From assembly GCA_949361645.1 (NCBI GenBank), contig OX442432.1:3006598-3070597 (forward strand): a stretch of DNA of 64,000 nt, read 5' to 3'. This document shows positions 30,101 through 42,100 of the stretch, piece by piece. The position numbers and the translations under genes were made by a program. Within the stretch, counting starts at the first letter, position 1, and the number at the start of each line of letters is the position of its first letter. The notes beneath the pieces are model-generated. The model was given only the letters and a program-made list of their open reading frames with translations, had not been told where the DNA came from and searched no databases. Source of the DNA: Spongilla lacustris (lineage: Eukaryota > Porifera > Demospongiae > Spongillida > Spongillidae).

Positions 30101-33100
30101 TTTTCGGTAAATCTGTCAGCAGTATCCTCGATTTGATCTTTTGACTTTGATTTTCCTCCAGATACACATAAGCTATCCAACAAAGCTTTACTGCTACCTT
30201 TTTTAGCTGTTGTTTTGCGTGGCTTGATAGCAGCCTTACTAATATTGAGATCAGCACAAAGCTTTTCCAACTTTGGACGATTCTGCAATAATTTCTGAAT
30301 ACTTGCATCATTCCTATCAATATATATTGGGTACAATTTTCTATTTTAAATATGTAATGTCGTTAACGATATTAATATCAAAGTTATAAAAATGTCGCTA
30401 ATGCAAGCAGTAAAACAAGGAGTAGTAGCTAGTGCTCTCTGTTACGGTTTTGATTATTATTCCGGCTATAATTATACCTATGCAGGTTTACTAACGGCAG
30501 CTCTGGCTGGCATGGGAGACTATTACGGAAAAACTATGCTTTTACCTAAACTTAATATTGCCACAGGTATGCCTGCAAATCCTATGAGTTATTCATCTTA
30601 TGTAGTCGGTGCTGCTACCGGAGGTGCTGTTTTCGCAGGAGTTGCATCAGTATCTGAACAGGCTAACGATTTGAAATCAGAATTTATGAGAGGAGCTATG
30701 TATGGATTGGCCTCAGATATAGTACTAAAATTTGTAGATCCTTCATTTGTATCCAGTAAATTCTTCGATGTTGCTAGCTCTGCTACAGCATCAATTTCTA
30801 ATCAACTTAGCAGCATGGAATATAAATCAAATTCTGATATATGAGTAAATAATTATTTATTGGAATAATATATTGATACATACATAAAATGGATCCGAAT
30901 GAGCTTAGTGAATTAAAAGCATCGTTTGAATGCTCCAGAGCCAATATAAAACAGTTAAAATCAGAATTTCGATATAATATGCTGGCTGATATTATACCTA
31001 CTTAGAAGAAAATAGATAAATATTTAAAAATAGTTTGTGAAAAAATAGATTTAGTTGATACTCCTGATAATGCTAACAAATATAAACAAAAGCAGGCTGA
31101 TTTCGAAAGATTTAAAAGAGAACTTGAAATAAATATATTAGCCTCTAGATTGCCAAGTGTGCAAAGGAGGATTCGAGACATTGGGCAAGCCCTGGTTTCA
31201 GATAAATCTTTATAATAATTTTATAAACTGAAAACATAACTTAATAGATAAAATTAAGACAATGGGTAACAGTTCGTCATCTACAACAACGTCTACAACA
31301 ACGTCGAGTAGCAAAAATGATGTTTCAGTATCTACTCCGAATACCAATATCGTTCAGCCAAAAATCGATACTACTATAACAGTTAGTCCAAATTTATCAA
31401 ATAATAATGTCGTAACGGTAGCTCCAAATTTTGTTAATGCAGAATTTGATAAAGATAAAACAGTATACTTAAAAATTGGTCTAGCTTCTTTAGTTTATGG
31501 AGCTATGGCGTATAGTTTGGGTGAAAATCCATTTTTATACGGATCTGTAGGCGGTGTAACTAATGCAGTTCGTGAATATTATTATTAAAAAAATAGCCCT
31601 GATTATCAGGGCATGTCAATGCATTACTATCCAATTGCTGGAGGCACCGCATTATCATTTTACGGAGCATCTTCGCATGATATAACTACATTAATGCCTA
31701 AGGTCCTCGCTTGGTCTTTATAATATGCCAAACTATCTGCCTTAAATTTTATGGGCTTGCAGCCCATTTCACTATCTTTCGAGAAAACTTGACTAGGGGT
31801 TTGACCCTTAGGAAGAGATTTGTCGACAGCTATTGGCTGGTCGTGTTTTATTTCACTGGAGGTGGATGAAGATTTCTCGTTTGCTATTGGCTGGGTTTTG
31901 ACCACTTTTGGCTCGGTAGAGATCTCTTCATCGGAAGATTCGGATTCAGAGGTAGAATAATCTTCTTTCGCTTCCATATTAGAAATTTTTCGGTCATCAC
32001 AGTAGATATATATTCAAAATGGAGTACAAAAATATTGACAAAATTATTCCGCGAGATAGTGGAGTAAATAGTGTTCTATTTGAAAAAGATTCAGACTCTT
32101 CCGAATCGGATACGGAAGATGAAACTGTGAAGCAAACACCGCAACCACAACCGCCTCGTGTTTCATTTCCTCAGCATCACGATGCAGCTTTTATAAAAAG
32201 TATAGCTAAAGCCGAGACAGAAAGTAGAAACGCAGAGGACGATAAGGAAGAATTGTTAATGATGGGAAGACTTAGGAGATGGAGAGAATCTTATTCTGTT
32301 TTTGAAACTGATGATGCTGTATTTAGTAAAAAATTAAAAACAAAAGTTGATAAAGTTTTGGCTGACAGTGCCAAACTGGGAAAGTTACAAGCTATAGAAC
32401 AGGAATTGAAAGCTAGTGTCGGCGAAGATATAACTAGTCCTCCGAAACAGGCTGATATTATTTTAAACAATGTAAATCCAGTGATAGAAAATATGTTGAT
32501 TTCGTTTGGTTACGACGTCACAGGCTTTAGCGAAGTTGCAAAAGTAAGTTGTCGAAAAGCTTTAGTAATGACACATAGATTCTGGTTTTACAGGCAGTAA
32601 AATAATACCATCCTATATACAATTTATGCTTATTTATGCTGGTTCAATGAGTGCCGTATATACGCATAATAAATTTAAAAAAGTTCACAAACCGCCTAAA
32701 ATAGAACAGTCATCTGCTGAGTCATTGCCACAGTCGCTGCCTCAACCTCCTCCACTTCTTTCTCCTGCTCTTATTTCTGAACCTATCTTGTCAACTGAGA
32801 ATTGATGGCGAGAGCAATTTCTTCACAGAAGAGCGTAAAACGAGTGATAAATAGGACTAAGCAAGTGGGAAAGATAGCGCTTGAGGGCTATGATAAGGTT
32901 TTGGCTACTGTTATTAGTGAAGAGAGAAGACAAAACCAGCGGATGTACTTAGTTTCCTTGGACAATATAAGATTGAGGAAACGTGCTTGCTCAACAGAAA
33001 AACTTTCTTGTGTGATGTGTCCCATACTGTGTGATACAGAAGATGAGCTTGTTCTACACGAGAAAATGGCGCATTGGTGCTCGGCAGATAATGGCTATTT

Positions 33101-36100
33101 TTGCGCCAATGATCAGGGCGAATGGATAAAGGCGCCATACATCTGCCTTATCTGTGGAGGCGGCTACCCAACTTCTGATCGCTTGAAGACACATTTACAG
33201 GAAGCCCATAGTTTAAGATATGAATTCTAAATATTTGTTTTTAGGTTTTAGTTTGTTATCATCTGTGAACTTTGCTATTTATCACATCATTTTCAATTGC
33301 AAACACTGCCGTCCAATATAGTTTTTGCTCTAAGGGCTGTCCGTTGGGGCGTGTAAGATTCTAGGAAATTTGGGTTGGGCACCGATTAAATCTCATATAT
33401 TGCGGTGTTATGTCCGATTGTGTCAAAGATAGCTGGCCGCCAAAGTCAACTCGTCTAGGTACCACAAAACTACATTGTGTTACTCCCGTATTCGATGGGA
33501 TTTTAACGTATTGAGTTGTTGCATTATCGGCATATATTTGTACCTAAAAATAATTATCGTATAAATTTGGATATCTACTTCCTGTCTGAGAAGTTGCCGC
33601 AACGGTACTGTTGTCAAAACCGTATTGATTTTTTATGCTAGTTGATAAGTTAAATATTAATTTAAACGGCTTAGTGCCAGACAAAGTATACAAATTTGTT
33701 GCATCGTTATAAGTTGATGTACTTCTTCTATCTTTGGTCTGGGAATATACTTTGGTCCTGGTAAATATATTTGCCATATCGGTTGGCGTTTTAGCCAGTG
33801 AGTAACAGTATTAACAGATAACCCTGATTTTTTACATAGAATTTCTATTGCCTTCTTTCCGTGCCAGTATCCATTTTTGGAGTAATATATTTCTCGTAAC
33901 TTTTCCATGTTGAATATATGTTGATAAAGATATTATTTGAAATGGAACCTGTGAATCTAGAAATCAGACTAAATTTGGGTGAAAAGTTAGGCCAAGATGT
34001 TATCAAGGATTATGAATCGAACGTAAGATCCTTAATGCGTAGCCGAAGAATATATAGTATAATATCAACTTTTTGTAGTGTTATTATATTACTTATTTCC
34101 TTTGTAGCTGGAATAGTTGGAATATCAACTATCGTAAGTAAGATAGCTGCTGGTGCCACATTAGGTATCGCTGGTGTAGAAAGAATAAAAGCATTTGCTG
34201 ATAATAATGCGGCTAAATCTAGTAAACATTTGTGTATAAAAGTTGGGCTTTATTTCCATAAAGTTTCTTAATATGATTATACCAAAAGTTATACATCAGA
34301 TATTTTGACAGATCCAATATTGCCATACCTACATAAATTGGTTTATATAAATGTACGGTAGTCTTAAACATATGCATAGCAACTAAGTCATTATCAAACA
34401 CTTTCATATAATCAAAGTTTGGACTATTTAGCAATTTTTGCATCCTTTCATCATTTTTAGCATTAACCAATTCCACGTTAACTCTACCTCTCACATTTTC
34501 CATAGTTTTTCCGTAGATAGCATTATTCATAAGTCTAAAGAAATTCTTTTCAAAATCTGACTTTGATTTCTTTCTAAGATTTGTATTGTGTTCTATATAA
34601 GGTTCAAGCCATGCAGATTGGTGGAACTGAATAACTCTATGAACTTTTGTAAGTTTCATTCCCAATTCCAAATATAATTTCAATGTTTGACCATGTACAA
34701 CGTAATGTTCCTTATTCATAAGATTTGGTATAAGTTTTTCATATTCTGTCAAATTATTGCCAATCTTTTCTGCCATCTCGAGTTGCCAGGGACTATACAT
34801 ATCTTTTTTAACTTTCATTTTCTGTGGAGCCAATGGGTAATCGTTATGCAATTCGTGCAGCTCGTCGGGATATTCCAGATCTACTTCGTATATACATTCA
34901 TAATCAGAATTAAAATCTGTTTGACTAATGCTTGTTCCAAAGTCATAATAATCCACTTAAATTGACCGTCTGGCATCTTTCTCATCATGGCCCAACCATA
35001 TAAATTATTAGCATCCAAATACATTAAATATTTTGTCAACTTTTTGGGATTGAAATTTTTACAATATTTATTATTAGCTTCCATCAATCTCTTTGCACAA
35101 ACAGTAGAAATTCCACCACGTATTCCCTTTTCGAACATTAGATGCATATCATAATCAGAAAGCAATTCCAATTTTACTTGGGTAGGTTTAAGCATAGCAG
35201 ACCATGATAGTCCAGCAGTTGAAAATTTATAAGCCGGATCGATTCCATAATTTTTCATTGACATATTTCTGAAAGTTTCAAAGACATCTGTTAACAGCAT
35301 CACGTCAGTTATGAGATATAGGTCGTGATAGTCACCAAAATTTTTGCATCCGCATTTTTCCCATGCATTTGATATATTCATTCTAGATAATCTGCTATAA
35401 AATGCTTCCTTTGGTGGTAACTGAGTTTTTTTTTGTTTATCTTTTTTGTTGACCCATTCATAAGGATATATACCTTTTCGTCTCATGAGTTCATATATCT
35501 CCTTATTATAAGTTTTTATAAAGTAATCTTTTGTATGAACCATTTCATCTTCAGAAAGATTTTTTCTAGAGACTCTTGCATAAATTGATAAGAATCTATA
35601 AACTGAAACTGTCCCATGTTAAATGACATATATTTTTCCATTTTATTCGGTATGCAGCTTATGTTGGTGAAATCGTCAGTTACTTTTCCTATCAGTACGG
35701 TAGTCTTAAACATATGCAGCAGTTTTATCTAGCAATGGCTCAGCATCTTTATATCTGCTGGCTACGTCTACTACGCATAAACAGTATTTATAAGTTGTTC
35801 TACCAACTGGAGTTCTTATAGCAAACTATTGAGCGGAGCATGGCAAGGACTATATTTTATGGATTTCACTAAAAATAGGATAGCATCTATGGAATTATGG
35901 GAGCCAGATGGAAGAAGGCTATTAATAACGAAATTTTGCAGATTATTCCTGGGCCATATATCGCAGAAGTGCCAAGAGTTGTAACAATTACAACAGTTGA
36001 TGCTACTGGTGCTGCAGTTGCTGCTGCAGGAGGCTCATTTCAGCTTCATTATTGCGATGGTTTAGGTTATACTTATACTAGTGCACAAATTAATTGGAAT

Positions 36101-39100
36101 GATTCTCAAGCAACAATTCAGAATGTAGTAGATAATATGGATGTTTATGGCAGTGCTCTAATAACAGTAGGTAGCACAAATGTCAATGCGGTTGCTGGAC
36201 TTATTATTACCATGACTAGATTGACTAGATTAAACAATTATGATACAACAGTTCAGGGCGCCAGATGGGGAGTGCTAACTAATTCTTTGCGATCTGCATC
36301 TGCGGCATTGTTTCCAAAAATTGCTGACGTTGGAGGCTCAGTTAGTGCGGGATTGATACCAAATACTCAGTACCAGGCATACATTCTATTTCCAAAATTT
36401 GCAAATCTTATTGTTTTCCCAGATAGAACTACTAAAGTTAGATATATTGACGCTCCACCTGCACTTCAGGGAGATGTCCTGTAATTGGGCACTGCTCTAA
36501 ATGCTGGCCAGCATTTCCTGTCCCAAACCCCGCCTTGTTAACTAATTGTCTCACGCTTAAGATTCTTATAATGTAACTTTTCTGCTTTCTTTTGCTGCCT
36601 AATATTTTGCTTATCTTTACCAACTAAATAGGTATCCATAATGTCTCGCTTTTTTGGTTGCTTTTTGTTATATTGTGGCAATGGATGATCGATCACTGGT
36701 TTCTGGATAACGTTTTCCAGATCACTTATCTCTGTAACGGTTATTGGAAACTGTATAATTGCTATGTGCGCATGCGTATGGTTACATATATATGTGTCTG
36801 TAGTGAGTATTCGTGTCAGTCTTTGTAACCTTGCTGCTATGTAAATGAAATGGATGAGGCCGCTACAAATGGTGTCAGAAGTGGGATCACGTCCCTGGGT
36901 AGTGAGGACGTGCAAAGTCATCCCACAGGGGTCCGAATGAGTCTGCGGCCACCGGCACGGTTCACGGAAAAAGCTGACTTCGCGCTGTGGATAAGAAGGT
37001 TCGAAAGGTACGTGCTCGAGGCAAAAATACCAGATGAGAAGAGGACTAGCGAGCCTTTTCGGGTAGTGGTGCAGCAGGGACTCGTTGACTCTACCGACTA
37101 CGACGAAGTCGTACAGTGCCTGCGTCGGCAGTATGACCCAGAAGGTAATGAATTGGAGTTTCACTGCAGGTTTCAACAGCGGGTGCAGTCGTCTGGTGAG
37201 AAACTGACAGAGTTTGTAGGTGCCCTGCGGTTTCTCGCGGACAAAGCCTACCCTCAGTGGTCCGGGGGACAGCGACTAGAAGTGGTGAGACGTCAATTTA
37301 TTCAGGGTTTACGTTCCTCGTCCATGCAGATGAAGCTCATGCGGGAGAACCCTGAGTCCTTGGACGAGGCCGTGCGGTTAGCTTGTCAGTGGGAGACGAT
37401 TGAAGCTGCTCAAAGGACATTTCAGAAGGAACGGGCAACTGTCGCCGAGGCGTTGGAACCTAGTGAAAGGGACAGGAGCACGGCGGCTGCTGCGCATAAA
37501 GTGCGTGTGTCGTCTGGTCGAAGAGCAGAGGACATAGCCAAGCAACTTGAAGAGTCCGAGATGGAAATAAGACGGCTCTCGGAGTTGACTGAGAGATTGC
37601 GGAGGAAACTACGTGAAACCCAACCGTTCCGGGGACAAGAAAGGAGGAGAATTGTGTGCTGGGCATGTGGGCAGGCGGGACATACGAAACGATTCTGTCC
37701 ACGGCGAAAGAAACAGTCTAGTCCCGCGGGAACAGCAGCTGTAAGTTCTTCTTTAATAGTTAACGGGTGTATTTCCGGTCGCAAGACCCGGATGTTGGTG
37801 GATACGGGTTCTGGGGTGACGTTGATTGGAGAGAAGGTGTGGAGGGAACTGGGCTCGTCTCCAAATGGAAGTGCTCCACTGGAAGAACCTACTAGGGCAG
37901 TGGTGGTAGCTAATGGTGAAACACGTGATGTATTGGGACAGGTGGAATTGGATGTTGTGTTATGGGGATTGGTTAAAAAGCATATGGTGTTAGTGGCTAG
38001 ACAGCTCACCCATGACTGTCTCTTGGGTGCCGACTTTCTGTGTCAGCACAATTGCATAATTGACCTACATAATCAGGTATTGTTAGCTGGCGACCAGTCT
38101 GTAACAATGTGTGCATCAGAATGCAACAATGGGAGTCAGGTGCAGTTGTGTTTTGTGAGTATGTCGGAGACCATTGTAATTCCTGCTTCGTGCCGCATGC
38201 GGTTACCTGTGACGGTACACAGCGGGAACACCACCATGTCATCAGATGTCATCATGGAGCCACTGATGAAATTTAATGACCAGCATTCCTTGTTGGTTGC
38301 CCACTCACTGATGAAGGCCAACTCGGATCACATGATGGTCGAAATCCTTAATCTCAATCCAGCCCCGGTGACAGTGCATAAGGACGAGAAGGTCGGGGTC
38401 TTGAAACCTGTGGCTGAAGTCTGTGAATGGCGGGAGGCCAGAAAAAACGCAGTCAATCACCCTTCGACTTTGAAAAACCGAGACATGACGTGGGCAGAGA
38501 AGATGCTTGCTGGGGCACACGACTTGTCTGCAGCCCAGAAGGATGCCGCTATGCAACTGTTAATGGAGTACGAGAACATTTTTGCCAAAAACGATGACGA
38601 CTTTGGTCGGACGAGCTTGGTGTACCATGGAATAGACACAGAGGGAGCTAGCCCAATACGCCAGCAACCACGTAGACTTCCCTACCATCGGAGGGATGAA
38701 GTCCGTAAGTTACTCGATTCCATGTTGACTCTGGGAGTCATCGAGCCTAGTAGCAGTCTGTGGGCGGCGCCTATCGTGCTTGCTAAGAAGCGAGATGGGT
38801 CAACTAGATTTTCTGTTGATTACCGTAGGCTTAATGACGTGACACGCAAGGACGCACAGCCCTTGCCCAGGATCGACGATACTCTGGATGCTCTTGGACG
38901 CGCCTGCTATTATTCTACGCTGGACTTAGCGTCTGGCTATTGGCAAGTAGAGGTTAAGCCTGGGGACAAGGTAAAAACTGCGTTCGTTACACCACATGGG
39001 TTATTCCAATTCCGGGTAATGCCGTTCGGGCTATGTAATGCGCCCGCCACGTTCCAACGCTTGATGGAGCACGTACTAGCAGGTCTGCATTGGTCCACAT

Positions 39101-42100
39101 GCTTGGTCTACCTAGACGATATCATTGTGTTCAGTGCGACAGTGGAAGAACACCTCGAGCGGCTCAAAGAAGTGTGCTTGCGTCTTAAAGGGGCAGGGTT
39201 GAAAATGAAACCAAGCAAGTGTCATTTATTCCAGTCCAGTGTGAAATATTTAGGTCACGTGGTGTGTAAAGAGGGAATTAAAACTGACCCTGATAAGATC
39301 CAGTGCATTGCAGACTGGCCAGTGCCCAACGACGTTAGAAAATTGAAGTGTTTCCTTGGATTAGCCTCCTAATATCGACATTTTATTAAGAATTTTGCAC
39401 AGATTGCTGCCCCGTTGCACGCTTTGTCCAATAGTGAAGCATCGTGGGAATGGTCCAACAGCTGCAATGATGCATTCTTTGAACTAAAAAAGCAGCTAAT
39501 GACTTCTCCTGTTCTGGTCTTTCCTGATTTTAAGCTTGACTTTGTTCTTGACACGGATGCTAGTGGGGAAGGAATAGGAGCTGTGCTATCCCATCATGGA
39601 TGGCAAGGAACGAGTAGTAGCCTACGCGAGTAGGGTGCTATCCAGAACTGAGCGGAAGTATTGTGCAACTCGCCGCGAGATGTTGGCTGTTGTGTGGGCT
39701 GCGCATCACTTTCGTCCGTACCTGTATGGACGACAGTTCGAACTTCGTACAGACCATCACTGTCTGAAATGGCTGCATTCCTTCAAGGAGCCAGAGGGTC
39801 AGGTGGCGCGCTGGCTTGAAAGTCTCGCTGAGTTTCAGTATAGAGTCATCCACAGACCGGGTAAGCAGCATGGCAATGCTGATTCACTCTCTCGTAGCAA
39901 CTGCAAACAGTGTGGACTGGATTTCGGATCCAGTGAAATGGAGGATTCCGATGTTAGCTGTGGGTGCATGTCCACAGGGGCACAGTTTTTGCCTGTGTGG
40001 ACAGAGATAGAGCTTTGAGAAAGGCAAAGAGCGGACCTAGACTTGGGAGAGGCAATTAAATGGCTAGCATCCGGTTCCCTACCTGCTTCCTGCCCGGTTG
40101 AAGCTAATTGGAAGTTGCAGTCGCTTTGGGTAAAGAGGAAGTATTTGGTACTTAAAGATGGCATGTTATATAGGCAGTGGCAAGATGTCAAAGGTAATGG
40201 CTTGCACGCACATTTGCAGTTGGTCCTGCCGGCGAATTTAGTTTCTGAGGTATTAGAGGGCCTGCATAATTCACTTGCGGGAGGTCATCTTGGGGCTCGT
40301 AAAGTTCTGGAGAAAGCTCGCGCTCGATTCTACTGGCCGGGGCAGAGGAAAGACGTTGAGAAGTGGTGTCATGAATGTTCAATTTGTAATTCAAGAAAGT
40401 CGCGGCCGAGGGGAAGAGCACCTATGGAAGCGTGTTTTGCTAAAAGGCCACTCGAACGTGTGGCAATGGATATTTTAGGCCCCCTTCCTGAAACCCCTCG
40501 AGGATATCGCTATATTTTGGTTATCGGCAATTACTTTACCAAATGGAATGAAGCTTTTCCCCTAAGAGATATGGAGGCCACTTCTGTTGCCAGGGTACTG
40601 GTAAACGAGTTCATATGCCGCTTTGGAGTACCTGACAGTATACATACTGACCAAGGAAAGAACTTCGAGTCCAAACTGGTAAAAGAAATTTGTATTTTGC
40701 TGGGGGTGAGGAAGACACGAACTACACCCTACCACCCCCAGTCAGATGGGTTGGTAGTACGGTTTAACAAAACATTACTGGAAATGTTGAGCATGACTGT
40801 TCTGGAAAGGGAACGTGACTGGGATCTTTTTCTGCCCTCGCTTTTGTTTGCTTATAGAACAAGCGCCCATGAAACCACAGCAACTACACCATTCCAGCTT
40901 ATGTTCGGCCGTGACCCTCGGTTGCCTGAAGACTTGTTGTACAATATTCCTACCCCAGAGTATCAGTCAGTGGATGAGTACAGTACTGCATTAATAGAAC
41001 GGCTGCAACAGAGCTATCAGTGGGTTCAGAAATATGCAAGTAAAAAACAGCAGCGCCAAAAGGCTGTTTATGATTTAAAGTGCCGTGGAACATCATACAA
41101 GGTAAATGACTTGGTATTTCTTCACAGTCCAGCCGTGCCAAGGAACAAATGCAAGAAGTTCCACAGGCCATGGCGAGGGCCATTTAAGGTAACAAAAGTG
41201 GTAAGCCCGTGCGTCTATCGTATCGTTGACTGCTCTAACTCGAGGAAAAGGTATGTTGTTCATTTCAACAGATTAAAGCCTGCTCCTTCAAAGTTAGACT
41301 CGGAACGAAGGCAACTCCCTGAGCCGTTCGAAGAAGAAAGTAGGGATAACACCGCTGAACATCATGAAGGCGACGAAGAAGAGGATTATACTGTGGATGA
41401 ATCCACGGAGAGGGGAGAAAGAGTAAGACAAGGGCCGGTGGCCGAACCCGAGAGGAACGTAGAACAAATAAGAGATGGGGATCATTTGTCCGTATTGGGT
41501 GACTCAGACGGGGAAGAGAGACAAGCAGATGGGGCAGATCAGGCCAGGGATACCGAAGAATCAAATGAGGAGGCGCAACCGGTATTGAGGAGATCTACAA
41601 GGAACAGAAGACCGCCGGACAGATACGGAAACCCATGCAGTCTACCGGACGATATTTGAGTGTGTGGACCCACTCCCTGAAAAGGGGGAGCTGTGTAACG
41701 GTTATTGGAAACTGTATAATTGCTATGTGCGCATGCGTATGATTACATATATATGTGTCTGTAGTGAGTATTCATGTCAGTCTTTGTAACCTTGCTGCTA
41801 TGTAAATGAAATGGATGAGACCGCTACATCTCTCTTAGGAAAGATTGACGAAGATCACTAGGGATCTTGTCATTTGCAGCCAACTTTTTGAGTCTCTGAA
41901 CGTGTTCGTTAAGGGTGAGCATCGCTCCAACATAATATATACTAGCAAATAAATCTTTAAATAAATATGGGCTTGCAGCCCATGCCCTGCTTATGTATAA
42001 AAAAACCTTATAATATAAACTTGCAGCCCATGCCCTGCTTATGTATATAAAAGCTTTATAATATGGGCTTGCAGTAGAATGCTTAGCATTCAAGACCATG

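Larger units (their letters stand above)
36733..41828 (+). mobile_element. Gypsy element 3, nearly intact LTR retrotransposon nested in the Polinton-like element
   Basis: 135-bp LTRs at each end (three differences), 4-bp target duplication TCTC (36729-36732, 41829-41832), primer-binding leader ggtgtcagaagtgggatc after the 5' LTR, polypurine tract aaaagggggag before the 3' LTR. One gag-pol frame order, broken by a nonsense codon, a frameshift and a second stop. Confidence 0.95.

Noticed and set aside
29744..30136. Plus-strand frame of 130 codons opposite the ATPase
   Set aside because: Antisense shadow; the minus strand holds Walker motifs.
37422..38009. Minus-strand frame of 195 codons under Gypsy 3 gag
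   Set aside because: Antisense shadow of the gag-protease ORF.
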